Assembly (NCBI RefSeq): GCF_000243235.1
Contig: NZ_JH594606.1
Span: 786,934 to 850,933, forward strand
Direction: 5' to 3'
Length of the DNA: 64,000 nt
DNA from: Gillisia limnaea DSM 15749
GTDB lineage: Bacteria > Bacteroidota > Bacteroidia > Flavobacteriales > Flavobacteriaceae
Part shown: piece after piece, positions 49,881-59,612 of the stretch
How positions within the stretch are numbered: the first letter of the stretch is position 1
Layout of the letters: every line of letters begins with the position of its first letter
Notes under the pieces: model-generated
Told to the model about the DNA's origin: nothing
Database searches by the model: none
What the model saw: the letters and a program-made list of their open reading frames with translations, nothing else
Translations under genes and position numbers: made by a program

Positions 49881-52148
49881 TTAATCCACCGTAAAACTTC
49901 CGGTAAATTCGCTATCGGAGCTGCCACCTACAAAAAATTCAAACTCTCCGGGTTCAAAGATGAATTCCTCCTCATTGTTATAGAATTTAAGGTCTTCTGT
50001 AGTGATCTCAAATGTCACGGTTTGAGAAGCCCCTTTCTCAAGGAAGATCTTTTCGAAACCTTTTAATTCTTTCATTGGTGGAGTAATAGACCTCACTTTA
50101 TCGTGCAGGTAAAGTTGCACAACCTCTTCGCCGTTATAATCTCCGGAATTGGTTACAGTTGCTGAGATGGTAATACTTCCATTTTCAGAAAGTGTAGGAT
50201 TACTCACTTTTACATTGGAATAATCAAATTCTGTATAGCTCAACCCATATCCAAAGGGAAATAGAGGGGCGTTTGGAGCGTCAAGGTAATTGGACTTAAA
50301 TTTCTCGAACTCCTCTGAAGCTGCAGGTCTCCCTGTGGTTCTCATTCCGTAGTAGATAGGGATCTGTCCCACATTCACAGGCCAGGTAGAGGTAAGTTTT
50401 CCCGAAGGATTATAATCTCCAAAAACAACATCGGCTACAGCATTTCCTGCTTCCACTCCGGGATGCCATACCTGTAATATACTCACCGGTAATTCCATTT
50501 CTTCCGAAATGGTAAGCGGGCGACCACTCATTAAGACCAGTACCACGGGTTTTCCGCTTGCGGCAAGTTCTCTTATAAGTTTCTTCTGACTTTCAGGAAT
50601 AGAAATATCAGTTCGGCTGGCGGCTTCCCCGCTCATTTCTGATGCTTCTCCAACCACTGCAACAACCACATCGGCATTCGCAACCAACTTCATAGCTTCC
50701 TTCAACAATTGTTCAGGAGATTCTTCTGAAATCTCTATACGTGGCCCGAATACATTCACTTTTTTTGCGAATGTGGTATCATCGCTAATATTGGCCCCTT
50801 TTGCGTAGGTAATGCTGGCATTGGGCGCCACATTTTTAAAACCTTCCAGGAGTGGAATTGAAAGCTGTTGATCGCCGGTTGGTGCCCAGGTTCCCAGCAT
50901 ATTGTTTTTGTTGTTTGCCAGCGGACCAATAAGCGCAATCTTTGCATTTTTAGAGATAGGTAGGGTATTATTATGTTTTTTAAGAAGCACGAAAGATTTG
51001 GTGGCAGCTTCCCTTGCTTTCGCCCGGTGCTCCGCGGTAAGAATATCAGTTGCAGGCCTGCTCTCATCAGAGTATCTGTAGGGATCATCAAACAAACCAA
51101 GTTTGTGTTTGGCTTCAAGGATCCTTCTGGTAGCAGCAGTAATAGTTGCTTCAGTCACTTTCCCTTCTTCAACAGATTTTTTTAGGGTGGTAAGAAAACC
51201 TTCTCCAACCATATCCATATCCAACCCGGCATTGATCGCCAGTGCCGAAACGGCCTGCAGGTCTCCCATGCCGTGAGCGATCATTTCGTTTACCGAAGTA
51301 TAATCTGATACCACAAACCCGTCAAATCCCCAGCGCTCACGTAAAACATCGGTAAGCAGCCATTTATTTCCTGAAGCGGGAACCCCGTCTATGTCATTAA
51401 AGGAGGTCATTACACTCCATACTCCGGCATCTACTGCGGCTTTATAAGGTGGCAGATATTCATTAAACATTTTTGCACGACTCATATCTACACGATTATA
51501 ATCGCGACCACCTTCAGCAGCTCCGTAGAGCGCCATATGCTTTACAGTAGAGATCATTGTTTCTGGTTTAGAAAGATCATCTCCCTGGTAACCCTCAACC
51601 ATTGCTTTAGCAACCTGCGAGCCCAGGTATGGGTCTTCTCCTGCACCTTCAGCTACCCGGCCCCAACGAGGGTCGCGCGAAATATCCACCATTGGAGAGA
51701 AATTCCAGTTAATCCCATCGGCTGTGGCTTCTTTGGCTGCTATTTGGGCGGTTTCCTTTATAAGTTTCATATCCCAACTGGCCGAAAGTCCCAGCGGAAT
51801 AGGAAACGTGGTTTTATACCCATGGATCACATCGCTACCTATAAGCAGCGGAATTTTAAGTCGCGAATTTTTTACTGCAAGGTCCTGGGCCTGTCTAACC
51901 CGCTCTGGGCTCGAGACGCCAAACACTCCTCCTACATTTCCCGCTTTGATCTTGGCCTCTACATCTTCACTCACCACAGATCCTGTAGCAACACCACCGC
52001 CGGGAGTTAATAAATTAAGCTGACCGATCTTTTCTTCCAGAGTCATTTTAGAGAGGAGTTCCTCTACTTCAGGAATTTGAGTTTGTGCCTGAAGCGCAAA
52101 GCTGCCCGCAAGAAGCAACATACTAATTGACAGATAAATTTTTCTCAT
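49881..52148 (-). CDS. bglX: Glycoside hydrolase family 3 beta-glucosidase
   Basis: 755 residues with signal peptide (MRKIYLSISMLLLAGSFALQAQ). GH3 N-domain with the nucleophile in GFVVSDYTSVNEM (SDY) and PMVDISRDPRWGRVAEGAGE DPYLG, GH3 C-domain with VGEASEMSGEA, and a C-terminal Fn3-like domain (VSNPTLSENGSITISATVTN). It is a periplasmic BglX-type beta-glucosidase that finishes oligosaccharides from the upstream endo-enzymes. Last gene of the utilisation locus. Confidence 0.96.
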   Translation of the reverse strand: MRKIYLSISMLLLAGSFALQAQTQIPEVEELLSKMTLEEKIGQLNLLTPGGGVATGSVVSEDVEAKIKAGNVGGVFGVSSPERVRQAQDLAVKNSRLKIPLLIGSDVIHGYKTTFPIPLGLSASWDMKLIKETAQIAAKEATADGINWNFSPMVDISRDPRWGRVAEGAGEDPYLGSQVAKAMVEGYQGDDLSKPETMISTVKHMALYGAAEGGRDYNRVDMSRAKMFNEYLPPYKAAVDAGVWSVMTSFNDIDGVPASGNKWLLTDVLRERWGFDGFVVSDYTSVNEMIAHGMGDLQAVSALAINAGLDMDMVGEGFLTTLKKSVEEGKVTEATITAATRRILEAKHKLGLFDDPYRYSDESRPATDILTAEHRAKAREAATKSFVLLKKHNNTLPISKNAKIALIGPLANNKNNMLGTWAPTGDQQLSIPLLEGFKNVAPNASITYAKGANISDDTTFAKKVNVFGPRIEISEESPEQLLKEAMKLVANADVVVAVVGEASEMSGEAASRTDISIPESQKKLIRELAASGKPVVLVLMSGRPLTISEEMELPVSILQVWHPGVEAGNAVADVVFGDYNPSGKLTSTWPVNVGQIPIYYGMRTTGRPAASEEFEKFKSNYLDAPNAPLFPFGYGLSYTEFDYSNVKVSNPTLSENGSITISATVTNSGDYNGEEVVQLYLHDKVRSITPPMKELKGFEKIFLEKGASQTVTFEITTEDLKFYNNEEEFIFEPGEFEFFVGGSSDSEFTGSFTVD

Positions 52149-52187
52149 TGTAAAATCTTTATTTATTAAAATAGGTTTTTGTTTCGA

Positions 52188-53993
52188 TTATTTCACCCTG
52201 ATAATCTCAGACCTTTCAGAAATCCCATTCTCATTGAATGACTCAACACTGAAGTAATATTCTGTATCACGGTCCAGGTTGCGCATAAAATGTTCATTTT
52301 CATCGTAAATCAACCAGGATTGATATAATTTATCTGGAGCAATGCCCCAGCGGATATTGTATCCCTGAGCTCCTTTCACCGGATTCCAAGTAAAGGAGGC
52401 ATCTCTTCGATCTTCCTCGCGGGAAACTTCGAATCCCTTAACCTTTGCAGGCTTCTTACCTAAACCTTTACCAAATACCCTTATTTCGGATAATGCCAGG
52501 TTATTCCCCGGCACCTCGAAATTATTATAGCGAACATATTTTCCTTGTACAGGTTGATTAAGGGTGATGTAGGCATTTGGCGCATCTTTATAACTTTTAC
52601 TTCTGTCTACAACCGTTTCCCAGTTTTTGCCATCCTCTGAAACCTCCAGTGTGAATCGATGCCGTAAGTCTTCGATACGGGTATAAATGCCCGACTCCTG
52701 ATCATGAAAATTTAATTGAAAAGCATAAATATTTCCGGGGGAAAGCATTTCGATCTCAACCCATTGCTCATCATCATTGGCTTCAGCAACCCAAAAGGAT
52801 TTCGGGCTTTCATCGGTTAACAACTTCGAAATAATTTCACCTTCACTGTTCTTTTCCAGTGGCATTTCGGTGATGTCAAAATCATCATAGGTAGAAGTAC
52901 TTCTTTTCACCTGCATTTGCGAAGATGAAACCGTTGTTTTTCCTTTGTAAGAAAGCAACATCCAGCCACTATGCTGTCCCGCTTTTGTTGGATGATCTGG
53001 TCCAAACAATGGATAGTCGCCGTAGCTTGTAATGGTGTACATTAAACCTTCCTCATCAAAATAGGTAGGAAACATAGCCAGCCTGCGTTCCCAATGAGAG
53101 TTGGAAGCCAGGGCCATGGTGGCAAAATGCCAGTACTGTCCGTTAGTTTGTTTCATAGTAATCCCGTGGCCTGCCCCATTGGTGAAACCGCCCGGCTTGA
53201 AACTCATGGGATTATTTTTCATGTAAGTAAAAGGACCAAGCGGGGTTTCGCCTATATAAGCAGCATCGGCATACACATTAAATTGTGTACCGGGTGCCGC
53301 ATACTGTAAATAGTATTTACCATCGTGTTTGGTCATCGATGCACCTTCCATATATCCTTCTTTTAAGGTTGGATGAAAATTATTTTCACCAAAGCGTTCC
53401 CAACCGTGTTCTTCTTCCACCAGGTTGAAAAGTTCTTTTTCAATCCCGGTTTCAAGAAAACGATCGTCTTTGTTCAGCATTTTCACACTAAGGGGATGTA
53501 CATTTGACGAGCCCCAAAACAAGTAGGTTTTCCCGTCATCGTCGATAAATAATTCTGAATCCTGAATATTTTTGGTAATTGATGCGGTTGGTGTCCACTT
53601 CCCACTTTTCGGGTCATCTGTGTAAAGAATACTCCCGTAACCTGCGGGATCGCCTGCAAAATATACCAGCGAATCTTTATAATTGAATGCCGTTGGTGCA
53701 TTGGAACCCTCGAAAAACCATTGCTCTGGTCTAATAAATTCCCAATTGATCAAATCGGTGGAATGCCAATAACCAAAAGAACGTGTGACAAACATGTAGT
53801 ATTCGCCACGAAATTCAATAACCGCAGGATCTGCTCCGGAACGGTAGGAAATATTCTTATTTGAATTATAAACCATATAGGTATAATCAATATCCAGAGG
53901 ATTTATATAAGTTTCCGGAACTACTTCCTGTGCATACATAATAACACCAAATAATAAGGCCGTTGCTGTAAGTATGCTTTTATAACATTTCAT
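52188..53993 (-). CDS. GH43-type hydrolase with F5/8C-like and Fn3 domains
   Basis: 601 residues with a signal peptide (MKCYKSILTATALLFGVIMY AQ). The five-bladed propeller shows SGADPAVIEFRGEYYMF (catalytic Asp), NIQDSELFIDDDGKTYLFWG (Asp pKa modulator) and EGYMEGASMTKHDGKYYLQY (catalytic Glu). About 380-500 is a discoidin/CBM32-like domain (SPKSFWVAEANDDEQWVEIE, then GKYVRYNNFEVPGNN LALSE), and about 510-601 is Fn3. Activity is probably arabinofuranosidase or xylosidase-like; subfamily cannot be set by eye. 40 bp from the GH3 gene. Confidence 0.9.
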   Translation of the reverse strand: MKCYKSILTATALLFGVIMYAQEVVPETYINPLDIDYTYMVYNSNKNISYRSGADPAVIEFRGEYYMFVTRSFGYWHSTDLINWEFIRPEQWFFEGSNAPTAFNYKDSLVYFAGDPAGYGSILYTDDPKSGKWTPTASITKNIQDSELFIDDDGKTYLFWGSSNVHPLSVKMLNKDDRFLETGIEKELFNLVEEEHGWERFGENNFHPTLKEGYMEGASMTKHDGKYYLQYAAPGTQFNVYADAAYIGETPLGPFTYMKNNPMSFKPGGFTNGAGHGITMKQTNGQYWHFATMALASNSHWERRLAMFPTYFDEEGLMYTITSYGDYPLFGPDHPTKAGQHSGWMLLSYKGKTTVSSSQMQVKRSTSTYDDFDITEMPLEKNSEGEIISKLLTDESPKSFWVAEANDDEQWVEIEMLSPGNIYAFQLNFHDQESGIYTRIEDLRHRFTLEVSEDGKNWETVVDRSKSYKDAPNAYITLNQPVQGKYVRYNNFEVPGNNLALSEIRVFGKGLGKKPAKVKGFEVSREEDRRDASFTWNPVKGAQGYNIRWGIAPDKLYQSWLIYDENEHFMRNLDRDTEYYFSVESFNENGISERSEIIRVK

Positions 53994-54041
53994 TTCTTTC
54001 CGTCTTAAACAGATTAATAATTGTCAATTCTTTTCTCGTCC

Positions 54042-54839
54042 CTATTCAGTTCGTTTTTGTGAAAACAACCAGGGCAATAAATTAGGCTCAGCAAAAGCCG
54101 AATCCCAGCTGTTGTGATTATCTTCCGGATATAATGAAAGTTTAGCGTTTCCGCCATAATGGTTAATGGCCCTTGCCATCGCTTCAGAATATTTTGGAAG
54201 TACTACATCATCTTTTTTTCCGTGGAAAAGCCAAATATTGAAGCCTTGCGGATATTCCTTAGCAATTTCTGGATTTGCCCCACCGCAAATAGCGAAAGCT
54301 GCGGCAAACAATACGGGTTTCTTGTAAATGAGTTCGAAAGTTCCCATTCCTCCCATAGATAGTCCGCCCACGTAAATTCGATCTTTATTTACAAAGTTTT
54401 TCATAACCATTTCATCCATTAAATCCATCACCAACTTCAATGAAGTAGTGGCCGGCTGCTCATTTTTAAAATCGAACTGAAAAGGAATGGCATCCCGATT
54501 AACCTCCACTTTTGCCCAATAGTCATCTTTTGGTGCCTGCGGAAAGATCACAATAGCAGGAAAATTCTCCCTGTTTTCAAGAAAAAGAGAGCTGCCGTGG
54601 GTGAGTTGAGATTCGTTATCATTTCCCCTCTCCCCGGCTCCATGTAGAAAAAGGACTACCGGATATTTTTTGTCTTCTGAAAAATCTTTTGGAAATAAAA
54701 TGCGATAATTTAAAGTATCGGTACCTTTTATAAAATGTTCTTTTTTAAAATCCATTTTAGATTGTGCTTCTGCTGAGCAAAAAGGTGCTATTATAAAAGA
54801 TGCAATCAAAATTCCTAAATATAAAACTCTGTTTTTCAT
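54042..54839 (-). CDS. Secreted alpha/beta-hydrolase, CE1/phospholipase-carboxylesterase type
   Basis: 265 residues with a signal peptide ending near CSAEAQ. The catalytic Ser is in GGLSMGGMGTFELIY (GxSxG); LFLHGAGERGNDNES is the oxyanion region; Asp in HGKKDDVV and His in NHNSWDSAF complete the triad. It should remove acyl or acetyl esters from the glycan substrate. Its presence between GH144 and GH43 genes implies a decorated substrate. Confidence 0.87.
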   Translation of the reverse strand: MKNRVLYLGILIASFIIAPFCSAEAQSKMDFKKEHFIKGTDTLNYRILFPKDFSEDKKYPVVLFLHGAGERGNDNESQLTHGSSLFLENRENFPAIVIFPQAPKDDYWAKVEVNRDAIPFQFDFKNEQPATTSLKLVMDLMDEMVMKNFVNKDRIYVGGLSMGGMGTFELIYKKPVLFAAAFAICGGANPEIAKEYPQGFNIWLFHGKKDDVVLPKYSEAMARAINHYGGNAKLSLYPEDNHNSWDSAFAEPNLLPWLFSQKRTE

Positions 54840-54873
54840 AATCGTAGAATTAAAAACTGTAAACCTTAAGTTA

Positions 54874-56235
54874 CTACTGAATACTGAATCCCAATTTATC
54901 CAATCCCTGTTTTACTTCAGGCGCATTCATAAACAAATCCCAGATGAGGCCGGATCGGTGATTCTCTATCATTACTACAATTGGTCCCTGGTCTATCGCA
55001 AGATATTTTTTAGCTACCCACGGAGTTCCCTCAAGACTAAAAGCATCGTAAAATCCTGCAGGACCCCATAATAGGTCATGTTGTTCCTCATAAAAATATC
55101 GCATAGCCCTCATAGACTCTTTAGGAGTATATGGGAGTGAGGCTAAAGCCGCTGTAGGAGAAACTACCCCTCTGTCCTCATCTGGCGAGTGAGCTGCATA
55201 AGCTATACTCCCATCTTTATTTTTGGTATAACTGGCCGTGAGCCCCCAGGAATTTTCATTATAGGTCTCAAAGCATTTAGGATTCTCTACACAATAATTA
55301 TAGTTGATCTTGCTGTGATTTACATTGAGATCCCAGTAATTGGCATATTGATCGCTGAGTCCTTGTGGGTTTAAACCCAGATAAGAATAATGCGACCAGA
55401 ATAAGGGGCCACCTTTGTCACCACTGGTATTATGTTTTAGAATTAAAGGCAGGTCATAGGCCTCAACAGCGGTAGAGATATCTCCACTCCTGGCCCAACC
55501 ATTGTGATACACACTTGCTTCTATGGAATGATCTGGTGATGAAGCGGCCATAACATAGGTAATCAAACACTCATTGTAACCTTCGATCATAAAATCCATT
55601 TCCCATTGATACTCCGGTGACCAGTGCCAGTAAAGTCCGTCTTTATTGTTCGTATACCACTCCCACTCGATACCTTTCCACAGCTCGTCGTATTTTGCAG
55701 CAACTGCTTTTTCTTCTTCGTTCCCGTTTTTTAAATATTCGCGTACCACGATAAAGCCCTGTGCTAAAAAGGAGGTTTCAACAAGATCTCCCCCGTTATC
55801 TTTGTCACTAAAAGCCTGGGTTTCGCCTGTTTCGCCGTTTAACCAATGAGGCCAAACTCCGTGAAATCTTGGTGCATTATCTAAAAATTCTGCGATTTTA
55901 TCCAATCTTGCTACTGCCGAATCACGTTCAATGAATTCACGTTCCATTCCTGTTACTATGGCCATAAGTCCAAAACCAGATCCTCCGGTGGTAACTACAT
56001 GGGCATCGTTTTTTGGATATTCCCCATCCGGGTGATAGCGTTCGCGTGCCATTCCGGAGTTGGGTTCGGCGTACTCCCAAAAATATTTAAGGGTTTGTCT
56101 TTGAACTGTATCCATTAAGGCATCATCAGTTAATTCCTGTTGTTCCTTTGTTGTAGTTTCTACTTCCCTGTTATACTTACAGCCAATACTGGTAATAAAT
56201 AAAAGCAGTAATAAACTAATTTTCAAATTGGTCAT
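54874..56235 (-). CDS. Glycoamylase-domain lipoprotein, GH144-like endo-glucanase (paralogue 1)
   Basis: 453 residues. Lipoprotein signal with LLFITSIGCKYN. The PF10091/GH144 layout is seen in QRQTLKYFWEYAEPNSGMAR, TGGSGFGLMAIVTGMEREFI, WPHWLNGETGETQAFSDKDN GGDLVETSFLAQG, and WHWSPEYQWEMDFMIEGYNE. GH144 members hydrolyse beta-1,2-glucan. It has a paralogue directly upstream (56262). Cell-surface or periplasmic face is likely from the lipid anchor. Confidence 0.88.
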   Translation of the reverse strand: MTNLKISLLLLLFITSIGCKYNREVETTTKEQQELTDDALMDTVQRQTLKYFWEYAEPNSGMARERYHPDGEYPKNDAHVVTTGGSGFGLMAIVTGMEREFIERDSAVARLDKIAEFLDNAPRFHGVWPHWLNGETGETQAFSDKDNGGDLVETSFLAQGFIVVREYLKNGNEEEKAVAAKYDELWKGIEWEWYTNNKDGLYWHWSPEYQWEMDFMIEGYNECLITYVMAASSPDHSIEASVYHNGWARSGDISTAVEAYDLPLILKHNTSGDKGGPLFWSHYSYLGLNPQGLSDQYANYWDLNVNHSKINYNYCVENPKCFETYNENSWGLTASYTKNKDGSIAYAAHSPDEDRGVVSPTAALASLPYTPKESMRAMRYFYEEQHDLLWGPAGFYDAFSLEGTPWVAKKYLAIDQGPIVVMIENHRSGLIWDLFMNAPEVKQGLDKLGFSIQ

Positions 56236-56261
56236 ATATTAAATTTTGTTCGCAACAGCAT

Positions 56262-57611
56262 TTAAAAATTGAAATCAAGACGCGCAAGACCTGCCTGAAT
56301 TTCTTCATCGGCCATAAATAATTCCCATAGCAATCCTGTTCTGTGATTCTCGATCATTGAAATTATTGGTCCCTGGTCTATGGCCAGATAGCCATTGGCA
56401 ACCCAGTTCTCCTCTTCAGAAAAAGCATCATAAAAACCATAAGGTCCCCAAAGTTCATTTCCCCTTTCCTCATAAAAATACCTCAGGGCCTTCATCGACT
56501 CTTCAGGAGTATAGGGAAATGAGGACAAGGCAGCTGTAGGTGTGATTACACCTAAATCGTTGGTGGGACTGTGGGCCGAATAACCGTCAAAATTATCGCT
56601 GGCTGTAAATCCCCAACTGTTCTCCCCATAACCTTCAAAATTTTTCGGATTATCTATTGCATAATTATAATGGATGAGACTATGTGCGCGGTTTTGTTCC
56701 CAGTAATTGGCATATTGGTCGCTTAGATTCCGGGGATCTAGTCCTATAAACGAATAATGAGCAAAGAACAACGGACCACCAAATGCGGGTCCAAGAGTTA
56801 AATTAATTCCATAGTGTTGTCGGTCATTCACCATACTCCCATTGGATGCCCATCCCTGATGATAAACTTCAGGCTGTATAGAATAAGTTGGTGAAGATGC
56901 TGCCAACACATAAACTATAAGCGATTCATTCCATCCCTGGATTTTCAAATTTTTCTGAAACCCGAAATTTGTCGACCAATGCCAGTAAAGCACATTTTCT
57001 TCCTTGGTATACCAGTCCCATTCCACTGCTTCCCATAGTGCTGTTATCCTGTTTACAATGCTCGTTTCTTCTGAAAAATATTGTCTGTTTATTAGCAATC
57101 CCTGCATTAGGAATGCCGTTTCCACAAGGTCTCCGCCATCATCCATGTCGCCAAAAGGTCTTGTTTGGGCAGTATTATCCAGGTACCAATGAGAATATGC
57201 GCCACGGTAGGTAGGAATGGTTTCCAGGAAATCCAGGATCTTTTCCAGACGTTGAATAGCCTGAGATCTGGATACCCAGCCACGCTCTACCGCAACCGGA
57301 AATGCCGCAAGGCCAAAACCGGAACCTCCCATCGTGACAATATTTCTACCTTCACCACCATAAGCATCGGCCTGGGAACGCTCCTTAGCAAGACCGGAAT
57401 TGGTTCCCGCGAAGTCCCAGAAATATTTGAAGGTTTGTTGCTGGACTTTCTCTAAAAGTTCGTCATCGCTAAGTAGTTCCCCTGTATTTCCATTTCCGGG
57501 GTCGGGAATATAGGGTTCCTGATAACCTGGACCATCATCACCGGAACAAGCTGAGAAAATCAGGATCATTCCAATTAAATAAAATTTCCTCAACTTCTCT
57601 AAGTTTATCAT
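56262..57611 (-). CDS. Glycoamylase-domain lipoprotein, GH144-like endo-glucanase (paralogue 2)
   Basis: 449 residues. Lipobox LIFSAC followed by SGDDGPG, an acidic motif like the surface-export signal of flavobacterial lipoproteins. VQQQTFKYFWDFAGTNSGLA, MGGSGFGLAAFPVAVERGWV and MDDGGDLVETAFLMQGLLIN match the same family as the next gene at roughly half identity. The acidic tag here, absent in paralogue 1, suggests an outer-surface enzyme paired with a periplasmic one. Spacing 27 bp. Confidence 0.88.
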   Translation of the reverse strand: MINLEKLRKFYLIGMILIFSACSGDDGPGYQEPYIPDPGNGNTGELLSDDELLEKVQQQTFKYFWDFAGTNSGLAKERSQADAYGGEGRNIVTMGGSGFGLAAFPVAVERGWVSRSQAIQRLEKILDFLETIPTYRGAYSHWYLDNTAQTRPFGDMDDGGDLVETAFLMQGLLINRQYFSEETSIVNRITALWEAVEWDWYTKEENVLYWHWSTNFGFQKNLKIQGWNESLIVYVLAASSPTYSIQPEVYHQGWASNGSMVNDRQHYGINLTLGPAFGGPLFFAHYSFIGLDPRNLSDQYANYWEQNRAHSLIHYNYAIDNPKNFEGYGENSWGFTASDNFDGYSAHSPTNDLGVITPTAALSSFPYTPEESMKALRYFYEERGNELWGPYGFYDAFSEEENWVANGYLAIDQGPIISMIENHRTGLLWELFMADEEIQAGLARLDFNF

Positions 57612-57826
57612 CTTCCTGTGATTTTTATTATTGGCTTAAACCAATAACTTTTTTCAAAGTTATTGGGCTAAATAATTTTCAATTTAGAAATGGAATTTCG
57701 TTACCTCTTATTTTCTATTAAAGAGATAGCATACTTTTAAATATTTTTCCTGGTTATTTTCAGACCTATATCCTGAAAGTGAATAGCCTTGCAGGTCGTG
57801 AAGGGATCTGTTTAAAATTTATAAAA

Positions 57827-57859
57827 AGGCTCCAGCTTTTTAGGGATTTGCCGGAGCCT
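57827..57859 (-). terminator. Hairpin after the LamG lipoprotein gene
   Basis: AGGCTCC / GGAGCCT stem with a 19-nt loop and a TTTTTAT run on the minus strand, 9 bp past the stop at 57868. It probably lowers expression of the enzyme genes relative to susCD. The gap to 57611 holds no clear promoter box. Confidence 0.75.
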
Positions 57860-57867
57860 ATTATAAA

Positions 57868-59589
57868 CTAATCAGCCATTGCGGACTGAATTTCATCCTG
57901 AGTAAGCACTTTATTATAGAAGCGCAATTCATCCATAAAACTTGTGTCGGACAAGTGACCCCACTCGGAAAACCTTGGAGCCCCAGACATAATGGAAACC
58001 AGATCGGTTCCGGTCCAGTCTATTGCATTGGGTAATGCGCCTGTGTTCACCGCATCTCCATTAAGATAGATAACAGTTTCAGAACTAGAAATGGTAAACG
58101 CCACGTGCACCCAGTCTCCTTCAGCAACATTAATAACGCCGCCATCATTCCAGTGATCGCTTGTTCCTGAACCAACGTTTAATTTTATACGTTGTTCAGT
58201 AGCATTTCCTTCGCGGAAAAGCCTGAAGCCACTTGTTCTTTTATTCTGAACATCGGGAAAACTCGCATTTTCTGTATCCTCCGGACCAATTGTTATAAGA
58301 CCGGCTCTATCAGGACTGGCATTCACTTTGTACCAGAAAGTAGCACTGAAATCCTCACCTAACAAACCTTCTGAAGGAAGGGTAAGATAAGAATTTGCAG
58401 CTCCCGCATAGGCATCAGTACCTTCTACACTTTCTCCCGCAAAGCCTGGAGTTCCAACTACTGTAACCTCACGGTTTGCTACCATATCCTTGTATTGTCC
58501 GTCGAATGGCATATACAATGTTACAGCAGAGGCATTAATTAAATTTTGAATATCGCTTTGGGACAAAGCTGTATTGAAAAGTCTTAATTCATCTACAAGG
58601 CTGTTGGTATCTGATTTGTGATCCCAGTAGCTAAAGGTCTCCCCACCTGCCCCTATAGTGATTTTCTCTACCCCGGTCCAGTCTATAGCTCCGGGGATTG
58701 TTGCAGTGCGCAAAGGCATTCCGTTTACGTATAAAACAGTTTCAGAAGCGGTAACACTAAAAGCAATGTGAACCCAATCTCCCGTTACATCAATGCTTCC
58801 ACCATCATTCCAGCTATCACCACTTCCTGTGCCCACATTCAATTTAATTGTTTGTGAAGTTGCAGATCCTTCCCTGAAAAGACGGAAGCCCTGGTTACGG
58901 TCATCAGCATTGTCCCCCGCTACCAGTATCCCGGCACGACTTGCATCCCCACTTAATTTATACCAAAATGCAGCACTAAATTCGGATCCAAGGTCATCCT
59001 CATTAAGAGGTACCGTAATAAATGAATCGGCCACACCTTTGTATGCTCCTGTTCCCAGGAAGGAAGTGGAAGAAATGGCAGGAGTTCCAATCTCTTCGGC
59101 TGTATAAATATTTACCAATTCCATAAAATCCCCATCATAAGGCATATAGAAAAACTCACCGGCATATTTGGGAGAATAGGGAGGTTCTTTGCTGAAATTC
59201 ACCTCTTTGGTGGTCACATTCCCGGAAATATCTGTAGCTCTCACAGTAAGTGTGTGTTCCCCATTGGTAACATTATCAAATGTTACTGTTCTCTTTACAA
59301 TTCGGTAATCGGTAAATTCATCAAACATTGCTATTTGGTTTCCGTTCACCAATACTTCAATTTTTTCTACTTCAATATCATCTACAACTTCAAGTCTGAT
59401 GTCGATGGTAGCTACAGCTTCAGGAACCTGTATGGCGGTTCCTTCAGCAGGATACATAATAGTGATTACAGGGCTACCGGCGTCTGCACCCGGATCTACT
59501 GCTGTTATAGGATCAATTCCATCACTACACGAAGAAAACATTAGTAATATAGAAAATAACCCTATAAAAAGTTTATTTATATTTTTCAT
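57868..59589 (-). CDS. Surface glycan-binding lipoprotein with two LamG domains
   Basis: 573 residues. Lipoprotein signal (LLMFSSCSDG), an Ig-like domain (about 35-135, GSPVITIMYPAEGTAIQVPE ... NGEHTLTVRATDISGNVTTK), then two homologous LamG/concanavalin-like domains at about 145-350 and 355-573. The copies share phrases such as FSAAFWYKLSG/FSATFWYKVNA, GFRLFREGSAT/GFRLFREGNAT and WNDGG. It is in the position of a SusE/SGBP and should bind the glycan outside the cell. Follows susD by 23 bp. Confidence 0.9.
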   Translation of the reverse strand: MKNINKLFIGLFSILLMFSSCSDGIDPITAVDPGADAGSPVITIMYPAEGTAIQVPEAVATIDIRLEVVDDIEVEKIEVLVNGNQIAMFDEFTDYRIVKRTVTFDNVTNGEHTLTVRATDISGNVTTKEVNFSKEPPYSPKYAGEFFYMPYDGDFMELVNIYTAEEIGTPAISSTSFLGTGAYKGVADSFITVPLNEDDLGSEFSAAFWYKLSGDASRAGILVAGDNADDRNQGFRLFREGSATSQTIKLNVGTGSGDSWNDGGSIDVTGDWVHIAFSVTASETVLYVNGMPLRTATIPGAIDWTGVEKITIGAGGETFSYWDHKSDTNSLVDELRLFNTALSQSDIQNLINASAVTLYMPFDGQYKDMVANREVTVVGTPGFAGESVEGTDAYAGAANSYLTLPSEGLLGEDFSATFWYKVNASPDRAGLITIGPEDTENASFPDVQNKRTSGFRLFREGNATEQRIKLNVGSGTSDHWNDGGVINVAEGDWVHVAFTISSSETVIYLNGDAVNTGALPNAIDWTGTDLVSIMSGAPRFSEWGHLSDTSFMDELRFYNKVLTQDEIQSAMAD

Positions 59590-59612
59590 CCTTTTTAATT
59601 TTTTCGTTAGTA

